64,000 nucleotides of DNA from Lachnospiraceae bacterium. Lineage in GTDB: Bacteria > Bacillota > Clostridia > Lachnospirales > Lachnospiraceae. A program made the translations under genes and the position numbers. Under the pieces are notes generated by a model that made no database searches, was not told the origin of the DNA, and worked only from the letters and a program-made list of their open reading frames with translations. Positions 9,436 through 18,208 of this stretch are shown here, in pieces. Every line of letters starts with the position of its first letter. Positions within the stretch are counted from its first letter, which is position 1. The stretch lies in assembly GCA_015057585.1 (NCBI GenBank), contig SVEF01000007.1, positions 62,001 to 126,000 of the forward strand. The letters run 5' to 3'.

Positions 9436-10046
9436 GTACAGTATATATCAAACCGGAGTTAAGCTGCGTAGTTTCGAATAAGAAGGTATATTTGGGAGAT
9501 ATCTGTCAGGTGTATGCGCAGGATGCCGCTTTGGCAAAGGAAGTCAGAAAAATTGAAGTGCTTCATATCGAAAAAGCGGAGAAACAGAAAATTGCGGTTT
9601 CGGTGCTTTTTCTGATTCAAAAAATCTCGGATGTGAAAAAGGATATTACTATCGTAAATACAGGAGAAAGTGATTTCCTGATCGAATACGAGCCGCCGGT
9701 ACCGAAAAAGAAGTGGCCGGGGCAGCTAAAGGCAGCACTGGTCAGTATTGTTGTGTTTTTTGGTTCTGCGTTTACCATTATGACGTTTAATGAGGATGCG
9801 AATGTGTCCGAGGTTTTTACAAGAATTTATACGGTGGTTGCCGGTATGGAACAGGGAAACAACTGGCTGGAGGTGTCGTATTGCGTGGGACTTCCTTTGG
9901 GAATTTTGTTGTTCTTTAACCATTTTTCCTCTGCAAAACTTTCTGCGGACCCGACGCCGCTGCAGATTCAGATGCGCCAGTATGAACAGCAGGAGGATAC
10001 GACCATTATTGAAAACGAAACAAGAAAAGGAAAGCGCATGGAATGA
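9432..10046 (+). CDS. spoVAA: Stage V sporulation protein AA
   Basis: A 204-aa protein that starts at TTG 9432, overlapping the preceding small gene. The soluble N-terminal half is followed by two membrane segments near residues 100-117 (LVSIVVFFGSAFTIMTFNED) and 147-163 (VSYCVGLPLGILLFFNHFSS), with the FNED and FFNH motifs typical of SpoVAA. SpoVA proteins form the spore inner-membrane channel for dipicolinic acid. Expected to be forespore-expressed; no separate promoter was found before it. Confidence 0.85.
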   Translation: MSTVYIKPELSCVVSNKKVYLGDICQVYAQDAALAKEVRKIEVLHIEKAEKQKIAVSVLFLIQKISDVKKDITIVNTGESDFLIEYEPPVPKKKWPGQLKAALVSIVVFFGSAFTIMTFNEDANVSEVFTRIYTVVAGMEQGNNWLEVSYCVGLPLGILLFFNHFSSAKLSADPTPLQIQMRQYEQQEDTTIIENETRKGKRME

Positions 10047-10462
10047 GTATTTGGATGAATGTATTACTTGCAATGATCGGGCTTGGCGGAGGAATGCTGG
10101 TAGCAGGCGGGCTGTTTGCTTTTCTTGTAACGGTAGGGGTGGTAACCAGACTGGCAGCCGGCACGAAAACGGCAAAGTTTGTCATGCTGTATGAAGATAT
10201 GGCACTGCTCGGCGGTGCGATTGGAAATATTGCTTATGTGTACGGGGCGGGACTTCCGACCGGTGTGGTTGGCTTTGCGCTATACGGCATCAGTTCCGGT
10301 ATTTTCACAGGGTGTCTCGCGGCGGCACTTGCCGAGGTTATCAACATGCTCCCGGTACTTTCGGAGCGCCTGAACATGAAAAAGGGAATGGCAGTGGTTA
10401 TGGTAGCGTTTGCCATCGGTAAACTTGTGGGTGCATGGGTGCATCTGATTGGGGGGATTTAA
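10043..10462 (+). CDS. spoVAB: Stage V sporulation protein AB
   Basis: A 139-aa integral membrane protein with about four hydrophobic segments, beginning MSIWMNVLLAMIGLGGGMLV and containing YEDMALLGGAIGN and EVINMLPVLSERL, which fit SpoVAB. It overlaps the end of spoVAA by four bases. Part of the dipicolinic acid channel set together with SpoVAA and SpoVAC. Confidence 0.85.
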   Translation: MSIWMNVLLAMIGLGGGMLVAGGLFAFLVTVGVVTRLAAGTKTAKFVMLYEDMALLGGAIGNIAYVYGAGLPTGVVGFALYGISSGIFTGCLAAALAEVINMLPVLSERLNMKKGMAVVMVAFAIGKLVGAWVHLIGGI

Positions 10463-10463
10463 G

Positions 10464-10988
10464 ATGGGACAGGACAAGAAGAAAATGAAGATAGAAGAGC
10501 CGGTAACGGCAAAAAAAGTATTACAGACTACGGATGAGCAGGAGAAGGCGAAGAAGTACAACAAGTACGTGGACGAGAAGACGCCGAAGCCGGATTTGCT
10601 TAAGGACATGTGGCATGCCTTTCTGGTGGGTGGTGCCATCTGCACGGTAGGGCAGGTGATTACCAATGTCTATTCGGGACAGGGGATGGACGAAGAGACG
10701 GCAGCAGCGTTTACCACAATGACACTTGTTCTGATTTCTGTAATTCTGACCGGATTTAATGTCTATCAGAGAATTACGAAGTATGGGGGTGCCGGAAGCC
10801 TCGTTCCGATTACGGGCTTTGCCAACTCGGTTGCTGCGCCGGCAATCGAGTTCCAGAAGGAAGGTCAGGTCTTTGGTATCGGGTGCAAAATCTTTACGAT
10901 TGCCGGACCGGTTATTTTGTTTGGTATTTTTGCAAGCTGGGTGTTGGGACTGGTTTATTGGATAGGAACTGTGTTGGGAGTGGTGTAG
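10464..10988 (+). CDS. spoVAC: Stage V sporulation protein AC
   Basis: A 174-aa membrane protein; ATG 10464 is chosen because the GGGGGGA box at 10451-10457 lies at proper distance. After a charged N-terminus, motifs HAFLVGGAICTVGQ and GAGSLVPITGFANSVAAPAI identify SpoVAC, the mechanosensitive component of the dipicolinic acid channel. The stop codon lies in the loop of a terminator, so the operon ends here. SpoVAD and SpoVAE, which normally follow, are absent from this locus. Confidence 0.9.
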   Translation: MGQDKKKMKIEEPVTAKKVLQTTDEQEKAKKYNKYVDEKTPKPDLLKDMWHAFLVGGAICTVGQVITNVYSGQGMDEETAAAFTTMTLVLISVILTGFNVYQRITKYGGAGSLVPITGFANSVAAPAIEFQKEGQVFGIGCKIFTIAGPVILFGIFASWVLGLVYWIGTVLGVV

Positions 10989-11003
10989 ACCACTCCTTTT
11001 TTT
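10977..11003 (+). terminator. Terminator overlapping the spoVAC stop codon
   Basis: GGAGTGG (10977-10983) pairs with CCACTCC (10990-10996), followed by seven T. The spoVAC TAG (10986-10988) lies in the hairpin loop. Confidence 0.85.
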
Positions 11004-11115
11004 GCTTTATAGGAAAGTCCTATAAAGCAAAAAACGCTCCGCGCGGATGCGCAGCTCGCGGAAAGGAAATTACCGCTTCGCGGACCGCTCGCGCGCGAAG
11101 ATTGCGCAAGCGCAA
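10997..11115 (+). repeat. Palindromic GC-rich interspersed repeat, copy 1
   Basis: A near-perfect hairpin (GCTTTATAGGA / TCCTATAAAGC with A/T flanks, about 10998-11034) is followed by CGCTCCGCGCGGATGCGCAG, CTCGCGGAAAGGAAATTACC and smaller hairpins (ATTGCG/CGCAAT, 11101-11116). The block is much more GC-rich than its surroundings. A related copy occurs at 32625-32693, where CTTTATAG/CTATAAAG is again followed by an AAAAAAC...GAGGAAAGAGAAATACC stretch. Confidence 0.55.
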
Positions 11116-11137
11116 TCGTTGTTCTAAAACAAGGAAA

Positions 11138-11166
11138 TTGACAAACGTTTGTTCGGGTGATAAAAT
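11138..11166 (+). promoter_or_regulatory. Promoter with SOS (LexA) box for the Y-family polymerase
   Basis: TTGACA (11138-11143), 17-bp spacer, TAAAAT (11161-11166). The spacer and -35 overlap CAAACGTTTGTTCG at 11142-11155, close to the Gram-positive LexA consensus CGAACRNRYGTTYG. LexA bound there would occlude RNA polymerase, so DNA damage induction is expected. Confidence 0.75.
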
Positions 11167-11197
11167 GAAAATAGTACAAAGAAAGGAGCACCCACAG

Positions 11198-12661
11198 ATG
11201 GAAAAGATGAGAACCTACATTGCGATAGACCTAAAATCGTTTTATGCCTCCGTGGAGTGCATCGAGAGAGGACTTGACCCGCTGACTACCAATCTTGCGG
11301 TGGCAGATGAGAGCCGTACGGAGAAGACGATTTGTCTCGCGGTTTCACCGTCACTGAAAAAGTACGGTATTCCGGGGCGGGCACGGTTATTTGAGGTAGT
11401 ACAAAAGGTACGTGAGGTCAATGCAGGACGGAGGAAAGAGGACTATGTGACCTACATTGCGGCGCCACCGCGGATGGCACTTTATATGGACTATAGCACA
11501 CGGATTTATAACGTGTATTTAAAATATGCGGCACCGGAGGACATTCACGTCTATTCGATTGATGAAGTGATGATGGATGTGACGGATTATCTGGCGGCGC
11601 GTAGGATGACACCAAAGGAATATGCCAAAGCCATGATTACCGAGGTGTTTGAAACGACCGGGATTACGGCTACGGCAGGCATCGGGACAAATCTTTATCT
11701 TTGCAAGGTGGCAATGGATATTATGGCAAAGCGGACCCCACCGGACGAGGACGGTGTGCGGATTGCAGAACTGAATGAGCGGAGTTACCGGGAACTTTTA
11801 TGGGCGCATCGTCCTCTTACGGATTTTTGGCGTGTGGGCAGAGGGTATGCAAAAAAGTTGGAAGAACAGGGACTTTATACAATGGGGGATATTGCGCGTT
11901 GCTCCATCGGAAAAGCAAATGAGTATTATAATGAGGAACTTTTGTATAAGATGTTCGGCATCAACGCGGAACTTTTGATTGATCATGCGTGGGGCCATGA
12001 GCCGTCTACGATGAAAGAAGTAAAGGCATACCGGCCGGAGGAAAACAGCATCGGCTCCGGTCAGGTCCTGCACTGTGCATATGAGGCAGACAAAGCGCGT
12101 CTTGTCGTACGGGAGATGACGGATTTGCTGGCACTGGATCTGCTTGATAAAGGACTTGTGACAGACCAACTGGTGCTGACCATAGGGTATGATATTGAAA
12201 ATCTGGCCGACCCGGTAAGGGCAAAACAGTATAAGGGACCGGTAACCACAGACGGATACGGTCGAAAAGTGCCAAAACATGCCCATGGTACAATAAACTT
12301 AAATACGCCAACGTTATCGGTAGGGCGTCTCCTTCAGGCGGTAACAGATCTGTATGACCGGATTGTGGATGAGAGTCTTTTGGTGCGCCGGATTAACATT
12401 ACCGCAAACCGGGTGGTACGGGAAGACAGCGTAACAAAAAAAGAGTCGTACGAGCAGCTATCCCTGTTTTCAGACTATGAAACAGAGCAGAAGCAAAAGG
12501 AAGAGGAAGCAAGGGGACTGGAAAAGGAGCGGCAGGCGCAGGAAGCTATTTTAAGCATCAAAAAACGGTTTGGGAAAAACGCGGTGCTTCGGGGGATGAA
12601 TTTGGAAGAGGGAGCGACTGCGAAGGATCGGAATGCGCAGATTGGAGGACATAAAGCATGA
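11198..12661 (+). CDS. Y-family translesion DNA polymerase (UvrX/YqjW/UmuC type)
   Basis: A 487-aa polymerase; the start is ATG 11198 after AAAGGAG, downstream of the SOS promoter. The palm motifs are present: [13 protein letters not shown] with catalytic D11, and [11 protein letters not shown] with D122/E123. Helix-hairpin-helix and little-finger regions follow, then a charged tail rich in Glu/Lys/Gln ([17 protein letters not shown]). This is the Gram-positive UvrX-like group, which bypasses DNA lesions at the fork. The next gene overlaps by four bases and encodes a small partner, as in SOS cassettes of other Firmicutes. Confidence 0.9.
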   Translation: MEKMRTYIAIDLKSFYASVECIERGLDPLTTNLAVADESRTEKTICLAVSPSLKKYGIPGRARLFEVVQKVREVNAGRRKEDYVTYIAAPPRMALYMDYSTRIYNVYLKYAAPEDIHVYSIDEVMMDVTDYLAARRMTPKEYAKAMITEVFETTGITATAGIGTNLYLCKVAMDIMAKRTPPDEDGVRIAELNERSYRELLWAHRPLTDFWRVGRGYAKKLEEQGLYTMGDIARCSIGKANEYYNEELLYKMFGINAELLIDHAWGHEPSTMKEVKAYRPEENSIGSGQVLHCAYEADKARLVVREMTDLLALDLLDKGLVTDQLVLTIGYDIENLADPVRAKQYKGPVTTDGYGRKVPKHAHGTINLNTPTLSVGRLLQAVTDLYDRIVDESLLVRRINITANRVVREDSVTKKESYEQLSLFSDYETEQKQKEEEARGLEKERQAQEAILSIKKRFGKNAVLRGMNLEEGATAKDRNAQIGGHKA

Positions 12662-12876
12662 AAGAGGAAATTAAAAAAAGTTCCGGGCAATATGATGATA
12701 TGCTTGATATGCCACCGCATAAGTCATCAAAGCATCCGCCGATGACACTTCTTGCACGTGCAGCACAGTTTTCTCCGTTTGCAGCACTGACCGGGTATGA
12801 GGATGCGATTAAAAGGACGGAAATCCGGCAGATAGAAAAGGAAGAAGAGGAAAAATTTGAGAGAAAATATTGGTAA
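12658..12876 (+). CDS. Small YolD-like partner of the SOS polymerase
   Basis: A 72-aa charged protein whose ATG overlaps the polymerase stop (ATGA). The core, [20 protein letters not shown], resembles the YolD-like/YqjX small proteins that accompany UvrX/YqjW polymerases. It is co-transcribed with the polymerase from the SOS promoter. A regulatory or stabilising role on the polymerase is inferred from gene linkage; the family call is moderately sure. Confidence 0.65.
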   Translation: MKEEIKKSSGQYDDMLDMPPHKSSKHPPMTLLARAAQFSPFAALTGYEDAIKRTEIRQIEKEEEEKFERKYW

Positions 12877-12902
12877 AGAAATTGTTTTTTCATAAATCCC
12901 CA

Positions 12903-12932
12903 TTGATTTTCGCTTTCACTCTTTAGTATACT
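12903..12932 (+). promoter_or_regulatory. Promoter of the DUF1538-P-II operon
   Basis: TTGATT (12903-12908), 18-bp spacer, TATACT (12927-12932). The expected transcription start (~12939) is too close to the GTG at 12940, which favours the TTG start at 12973. Confidence 0.6.
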
Positions 12933-12972
12933 GATATCAGTGGAAAAATGCGCAAAGAAAGGAACGAGTGAA

Positions 12973-14499
12973 TTGGGGAAAAAATTACTGGTAGAAAAAG
13001 TGTATGAATCGATTGCAGCGGTATTGCCGATTACGGCAATTGTATTAGTTTTAAGTGTCAGCATTGCACCGCTATCGCCCGGGACCTGGACGTTGTTCTT
13101 TTTCGGAGCTCTGATGCTGATTTTTGGAATGGGATTTTTTACGCTGGGAGCGGAGATGTCCATGATTCCGATGGGAGAAGGTATTGGTGTGCTTTTAAGC
13201 AAATCAAAAAAGCATGCGATTCCTTTGGTTGTCTGTTTCGTACTTGGTGTGGTTATTACCATTGCAGAACCGGACCTGACGGTGCTTGCCAATCAGGTGC
13301 CATCGATTCCGAATATGGTGTTGATTTTAACAGTAGCAGTAGGCGTAGGGTTGTTCCTTATGCTGGCACAAATCCGTATTTATAAGAGAATTCCATTGTC
13401 TTATTTACTTGTTATTTTTTATGCAGTGATTTTTGTTTTGGCATTTGTGATTCCGGATAATTTTGTGGCGGTATCCTTTGATTCCGGTGGCGTGACAACC
13501 GGACCGATTACGGTTCCGTTTATCATGGCTCTCGGTATCGGTATGGCATCTGTTCGTACAGACAAAAATTCCAGCACCGACAGCTTTGGTCTGACGGCAC
13601 TTTGCAGTGTGGGTCCGATTCTTGCGGTTATGATTTTGGGCATCTGTTTCCGTCCGGAGGATGCAGCATATACACCCGTACCACTTGTGGAACTTGATAC
13701 GACAAAAGCGGTAGCCCGGGAATTTGCCCGTGCATTCCCGCATTATGCTGAGGAAGTGGCAGTTGCCCTTATTCCGGTTATTTTGATGTTTGTGGTATAT
13801 CAGTTGATTTCAAAAAGATTTCATAAGCACCAGTTGATTAGAGTGGTTCTCGGTCTCGTTTATACATATGGTGGTCTCGTAATGTTTTTGACCGGAGTAA
13901 ATGTAGGCTTTATGCCGGCGGGTCAGTTTATTGGACAGACGATTGCCGGGGCGGCTGGAGTACAAAAGTTTCTTCTGATTCCGATTGGTGCCCTGATTGG
14001 TTACTTTATCGTAAAGGCAGAGCCTGCTGTACGCGTGTTGACAAAACAGGTGGAAGAGATTACGAACGGTTCTATCTCCCAGAAAGCTATCGGAACCGCA
14101 CTTTCCATCGGCATCGCGCTTTCGGTCGGACTTGCGATGCTACGTATTTTAACCGGATTAAACATTATGTATTTTTTGGTGCCGGGTTATGTGCTGGCAC
14201 TTGTTATGACGTTCTTTGTGCCGCAGATTTTCACCGGTATCGCATTTGACTCCGGTGGCGTGGCGAGTGGTCCGATGACTACGACCTTCCTGCTCCCGCT
14301 TGCGATGGGCGCGTGCGAGGCTGTCGGCGGTAATATATTAACAGACGCATTCGGTATTGTGGCGATGGTTGCGATGACACCACTCTTTACCATTCAGCTT
14401 CTTGGCCTCTACAGCAAGATTAAAAAGAAACTTGCAAAGAGCCAGCAGATTGCACTGGAAGAGCTCGATGATTGTATTGTATTCTTTGATGAGGTATAG
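12973..14499 (+). CDS. DUF1538 multi-pass membrane protein
   Basis: A 508-aa protein with about a dozen hydrophobic helices. TTG 12973 is preferred over GTG 12940, with GAAAGGA upstream. The protein is an internal duplication: each half has a highly similar signature, FDSGGVTTGPIT near residue 168 and FDSGGVASGPMT near residue 424, each followed by an (M)ALG/PLAMG helix and later a DSFG/DAFG motif. This is the DUF1538 family, thought to be transporters. The next gene encodes a P-II-like protein, suggesting gating by a nitrogen or nucleotide signal; substrate unknown. Confidence 0.85.
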   Translation: MGKKLLVEKVYESIAAVLPITAIVLVLSVSIAPLSPGTWTLFFFGALMLIFGMGFFTLGAEMSMIPMGEGIGVLLSKSKKHAIPLVVCFVLGVVITIAEPDLTVLANQVPSIPNMVLILTVAVGVGLFLMLAQIRIYKRIPLSYLLVIFYAVIFVLAFVIPDNFVAVSFDSGGVTTGPITVPFIMALGIGMASVRTDKNSSTDSFGLTALCSVGPILAVMILGICFRPEDAAYTPVPLVELDTTKAVAREFARAFPHYAEEVAVALIPVILMFVVYQLISKRFHKHQLIRVVLGLVYTYGGLVMFLTGVNVGFMPAGQFIGQTIAGAAGVQKFLLIPIGALIGYFIVKAEPAVRVLTKQVEEITNGSISQKAIGTALSIGIALSVGLAMLRILTGLNIMYFLVPGYVLALVMTFFVPQIFTGIAFDSGGVASGPMTTTFLLPLAMGACEAVGGNILTDAFGIVAMVAMTPLFTIQLLGLYSKIKKKLAKSQQIALEELDDCIVFFDEV

Positions 14500-14514
14500 A
14501 AAGGAGGAGGTTTT

Positions 14515-15186
14515 GTGAACGGGAAAAAAGGTGAAATGAAGCTGATTGTCAGTTTTATTGAACGAGGACAGGGTAACGGTCTCACTAAGTTTTATACAGA
14601 ACATCATGTGAGTTTCAATTATCACAGTGTCGGCATCGGAACGGCCTCCTCGGATTTATTGGATGTGCTTGGTATCGGTTCTTCGGAGAAGGACGTGATT
14701 TTCAGCCTGGCAGCCAGGGAAAATGCAGAGCGTCTGATGGATCGGCTTTCGGATAATTTAAGAAATATCAGAGAGAAGGGAATTGTATTTACCATGCCGC
14801 TTACCGGTCTTAACAATGTGGTGGCAACGGTACTGGAACGTCAGGTAGAAGGCGGAAGAATGGGAGGAAACGAAATGGATGCAAATGTGGCAAACAGTTT
14901 GATTTTGGTTATGATAAATCAGGGAAATACCGATGCAGTGATGAATACGGCAAGAGCGGCAGGTGCCAGAGGCGGCACTATTATCCGTTCGCGTTTTACC
15001 GGACCGGAGGATGTTGCGGGGCTTGAGAATATGATGGCAGAAGAAAAGGAAATCATTGCGATGGTGGTTCCTACAGACAAGAGAAATGCCATTATGGATA
15101 CGATTAATAAAAAGCACGGAATTAAGACCGAAGCAGGGGCTGTGATTTTATCCCTTGGTATTGACCGCATTGCAAAACTCGGTTAA
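14515..15186 (+). CDS. P-II family regulator-like protein (two-domain)
   Basis: A 223-aa protein starting at GTG 14515 after AAAGGAGG. Two ferredoxin-like halves are recognisable: residues 1-105 (LIVSFIERGQGN...NVVATVLERQ) and 120-223 (LILVMINQGNTDAVMNTARA, then GAVILSLGIDRI). The stretch GARGGTIIRSR corresponds to the P-II nucleotide-binding region. It follows DUF1538 by 15 bp, and such pairing is a known arrangement in Firmicutes. Likely binds adenylate nucleotides and controls the membrane protein, as GlnK controls AmtB; that part is inference. Confidence 0.8.
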   Translation: MNGKKGEMKLIVSFIERGQGNGLTKFYTEHHVSFNYHSVGIGTASSDLLDVLGIGSSEKDVIFSLAARENAERLMDRLSDNLRNIREKGIVFTMPLTGLNNVVATVLERQVEGGRMGGNEMDANVANSLILVMINQGNTDAVMNTARAAGARGGTIIRSRFTGPEDVAGLENMMAEEKEIIAMVVPTDKRNAIMDTINKKHGIKTEAGAVILSLGIDRIAKLG

Positions 15187-15250
15187 ATCTCAAGGGAACA
15201 GTGTAGAACAACAGAACATAAAATCAGGAAGAAGAGAGGACACCGGACCA

Positions 15251-17317
15251 ATGGAATACGGCTTTCGAGAATATAAGAAAAGTGAATTATTACGAGGACA
15301 TTTGAATGTGGGAGGGGCCGATGACAAGGGCAACCGCATTGATGTGACCAACCTTTATTTTGAAAGAAACGGCAGACCATGCATTGATGTCATGGGTGAG
15401 TTTCATTTTGCCAGATGCAACAGGGAAAACTGGAAGGAAACGCTTTGCAAAATGAAGGCAGGCGGTGTGACGATTGTTGCAAGTTACCTGTTTTGGAACT
15501 ATCATGAGGAAATCGAAGGGGAGTTTGATTTCTCCGGAGATCTTGACGTGCGAGCATTTGTGAAAGAGTGTCAGAAGGTAGGGCTTGATGTTATTATCCG
15601 TATCGGTCCGTGGGCGCATGGAGAGGCCCGCTATGGAGGATTCCCGGACTGGCTGATGAAAAAGCCGTATGTACTGAGAGAGAATAACGAAGAATATCTT
15701 GAGAAGGTCCGTATCTTCTATGAAAAGATTTATGAGCAGGTACAAGGTCTGTTTTATAAGGACGGCGGCAATATCATCGGTGTACAGTTGGAAAATGAAC
15801 TCGTAGACAATGCAGAGCATTTGCTGACCTTAAAGCAGATGGCGCAGGAAATCGGCTACGATGCACCGCTTTGGACGGTGACCGGTTGGAACAGTTTATA
15901 CGGTGCAAAAATTCCGGTGGATGACGTGGTTCCGGTGTTTTCGGCATACCCGGAGGCACCTTGGTCCGATACGACGGAAAAGCTTCCACTTTCTCCGCAT
16001 TATGTATTCAATCAGATGAGAAACGATGCGGCAGTAGGTGTAGATTTAATGAAAGCATCGGATGAAGATGGTTGGAGACTTCCGTATGAAAAATATCCGT
16101 TTGCGACCTGCGAACTTGGTGGAGGTATTCAGGTGACACATCACCGCAGACCGCTGATTCAAGGTATGGATATTTATGCTTTGTCACTTTCCAAACTTGG
16201 TTCTGGTAATAATTTAATTGGTTACTATATGTATTGTGGCGGGACAAATAAGATTGGTAAGCTGTCTACGCTCAATGAGTCAAAGGCAACCGGTTATCCG
16301 AACGATTACTCGATTTTATCGTACGATTTCCAGACAATGATATCAGAGTACGGAGAACTCAGAGAGCAGTATCGTCTGACCAATCTGCTTCACCTGATGG
16401 CACAGGAGTTTGGTGATGTGCTGGCTCCGATGGAAGCAGTAGACAGTGTACAGAACGTGTTGCCGGAAGATATGGATTCCCTGCGTTACAGTATGCGTAC
16501 TGACGGAAAGAGTGGCTTTGTTTTTGTAAATCACTATCAGAGACTGGCAAAGTTACATGATGTAAATAATGTTGTGATAGATACGGGAGTTGTGAAGTTC
16601 CCTGCATTTGATGTGAAGGGAGAGATTGCTTTTGTGCTTCCGTTTGGATTACGGCTTGATGAAGAAACACTGGAATATGCAACCGCGCAGCCGATTTGTA
16701 GAGAAGGAGACACGTACTTTTTTACAGAGATTCCGGGCATTACAGCGGAATATAAATTTGCAGACAGAGACGCACTTCAGGTAAAGGCAGGAATGGGTCA
16801 TTGGTTAAAGGTAGGAGACATTAAGATTGTAACACTGACCTGGGACCAGGCAAGATTCCTGCGTAAATTGGAAGGTGAAGTTTATGTTGGTGAAGAGTGC
16901 GACTTAATCTGGCAGGATAAGAGAGTTAAGGCGGCGGCTCCGGGCGTACATCACTATTATTCCTGGGAGGGAGAAGATGGTTTTGAACGGCTGACAACTG
17001 GAAAGGTGTTTACACAGGCAGAGATTGCGATTGAGCCTTTAGAGAGTATTCCGTTTACGCCAAAGTATATGGAAGAGTTAGCACTTGGTAGCGAGAGAGC
17101 ATTATCCTATGCGAAGGTTTCTGTAACAACGGCTGAGGGCTTTGTGGAGATTCCGAATGTCGGAGATGTGCTTCAGCTTTACACCGCTGAGAATGAAATG
17201 ATAGCAGACAACTTCTACTACGGAAAGCCTTGGAGGCTTCCGGCAAAGCTTTTGTTTGGCAAGGAACTTTATTTGGTGGTGTCGGAGTTTAAGGACGATT
17301 TTTACAAAGAGTATTAA
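15251..17317 (+). CDS. Glycoside hydrolase family 35 (beta-galactosidase-like)
   Basis: A 688-aa enzyme without signal peptide, so intracellular. ATG 15251 is chosen, with AGAGAGGA upstream. The TIM-barrel domain carries GH35 hallmarks: GEFHFARCNRENWKETL, YLFWNYHEEIEGEFDFSG, RIGPWAHGEARYGGFPDWL, the acid/base glutamate in IIGVQLENELV, and a likely nucleophile in TCELGGG. Beta-sandwich domains follow. It would hydrolyse beta-galactosides taken up from plant or host glycans; the exact linkage is not predictable. An AraC regulator follows and may control it. Confidence 0.88.
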   Translation: MEYGFREYKKSELLRGHLNVGGADDKGNRIDVTNLYFERNGRPCIDVMGEFHFARCNRENWKETLCKMKAGGVTIVASYLFWNYHEEIEGEFDFSGDLDVRAFVKECQKVGLDVIIRIGPWAHGEARYGGFPDWLMKKPYVLRENNEEYLEKVRIFYEKIYEQVQGLFYKDGGNIIGVQLENELVDNAEHLLTLKQMAQEIGYDAPLWTVTGWNSLYGAKIPVDDVVPVFSAYPEAPWSDTTEKLPLSPHYVFNQMRNDAAVGVDLMKASDEDGWRLPYEKYPFATCELGGGIQVTHHRRPLIQGMDIYALSLSKLGSGNNLIGYYMYCGGTNKIGKLSTLNESKATGYPNDYSILSYDFQTMISEYGELREQYRLTNLLHLMAQEFGDVLAPMEAVDSVQNVLPEDMDSLRYSMRTDGKSGFVFVNHYQRLAKLHDVNNVVIDTGVVKFPAFDVKGEIAFVLPFGLRLDEETLEYATAQPICREGDTYFFTEIPGITAEYKFADRDALQVKAGMGHWLKVGDIKIVTLTWDQARFLRKLEGEVYVGEECDLIWQDKRVKAAAPGVHHYYSWEGEDGFERLTTGKVFTQAEIAIEPLESIPFTPKYMEELALGSERALSYAKVSVTTAEGFVEIPNVGDVLQLYTAENEMIADNFYYGKPWRLPAKLLFGKELYLVVSEFKDDFYKEY

Positions 17318-17323
17318 TGTGAT

Positions 17324-17352
17324 GGGCGTGTCTAAAAAGACGCGCCCTGCAT
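17324..17352 (+). terminator. Weak terminator after GH35
   Basis: GGGCGTGTCT (17324-17333) pairs with AGACGCGCCC (17338-17347) around AAAA; the following T-run is short (GCATTT), so termination may be partial. Confidence 0.6.
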
Positions 17353-17371
17353 TTCACGGAGGAAGGCTAAA

Positions 17372-18208
17372 TTGAAAACCTGTGACCCATACATTTCAGA
17401 TGAATCGGAATATTATGTGTATGCCCCGAGTGTTCTTGCAAAAGAGGCATTTTACTATGTTATCTGTGCCGGACACTATTTATATAAGCCGGGCTATTTT
17501 CTGGTACGGAATTCGTATGACAGCTATTTGCTTTTGTATGTGGAAGAGGGGAGCCTTTTGGTGGAAGTGGATGGACAGAGAAAGAAAGCGGCCGAAGGAA
17601 ACTTCGTATTGTTGAACTGCTACGAACCGCATGCATACGGAACCGAAACGGGATGCCGATGTTTGTGGTGTCACCTGGACGGTCAGGGAGCGGCAGAGTA
17701 TTACCGTGCAATTGTGGGGCGATTGGGAAATGTGTTTTCTATTAAGAAGGCACTGCCTCTTGTGTTTAAGATGAAAGAAATCTTTGAAATGTTTGAGCCG
17801 GGTGCAGTGATAAAGGAGCCGCTGGTTTCTAAGTATCTGACCGATATGTTTACTGCATTTTTGCTCTACGCTCCGGAAAACCAGACGATGGGAAGGGAGG
17901 TTTCGGAAGAGATTATTTCCTATATCAACGAGCATTTCAAGGAGGAAATCACGACGGAACTTTTGGCGGAGCATGTAGGGCTGAGCCCATTCCATTTTAT
18001 TCGCACATTTAAAAAAGAAACCGGCTTTACACCGCATGAATATCTGGTGCGTACCCGCATCGATATGGCAAAGTATCTCTTGAAGAATACAGGAATGTCT
18101 GTCAAGGATATCTGTTTTGAGACAGGATTTTCCTCGGAAAGCGTCTTTTGCTCTGCATTTAAAAAGAGTTCAGGCATGAGCCCGAACTCTTACAGAAAAA
18201 ACGTCTAG
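17372..18208 (+). CDS. AraC-family transcriptional regulator
   Basis: A 278-aa regulator starting at TTG 17372 after GGAGGAAGG. The N-terminal half is a cupin-type sensing domain; the C-terminal ~100 residues hold two helix-turn-helix motifs, LLAEHVGLSPFHFIRTFKKE and VKDICFETGFSSESVFCSAF, ending with the family signature KKSSGMSPNSYRK. It lies 54 bp after the GH35 gene, so it probably senses a sugar and controls that enzyme. Its last four bases overlap the convergent DUF1846 gene. Confidence 0.9.
   Translation: MKTCDPYISDESEYYVYAPSVLAKEAFYYVICAGHYLYKPGYFLVRNSYDSYLLLYVEEGSLLVEVDGQRKKAAEGNFVLLNCYEPHAYGTETGCRCLWCHLDGQGAAEYYRAIVGRLGNVFSIKKALPLVFKMKEIFEMFEPGAVIKEPLVSKYLTDMFTAFLLYAPENQTMGREVSEEIISYINEHFKEEITTELLAEHVGLSPFHFIRTFKKETGFTPHEYLVRTRIDMAKYLLKNTGMSVKDICFETGFSSESVFCSAFKKSSGMSPNSYRKNV

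Noticed and set aside
10883-11197. Extension of the Y-family polymerase upstream into the spoVAC end and repeat
   Set aside because: The SOS promoter and the AAAGGAG box place the start at 11198; the upstream in-frame sequence is repeat-derived and basic.
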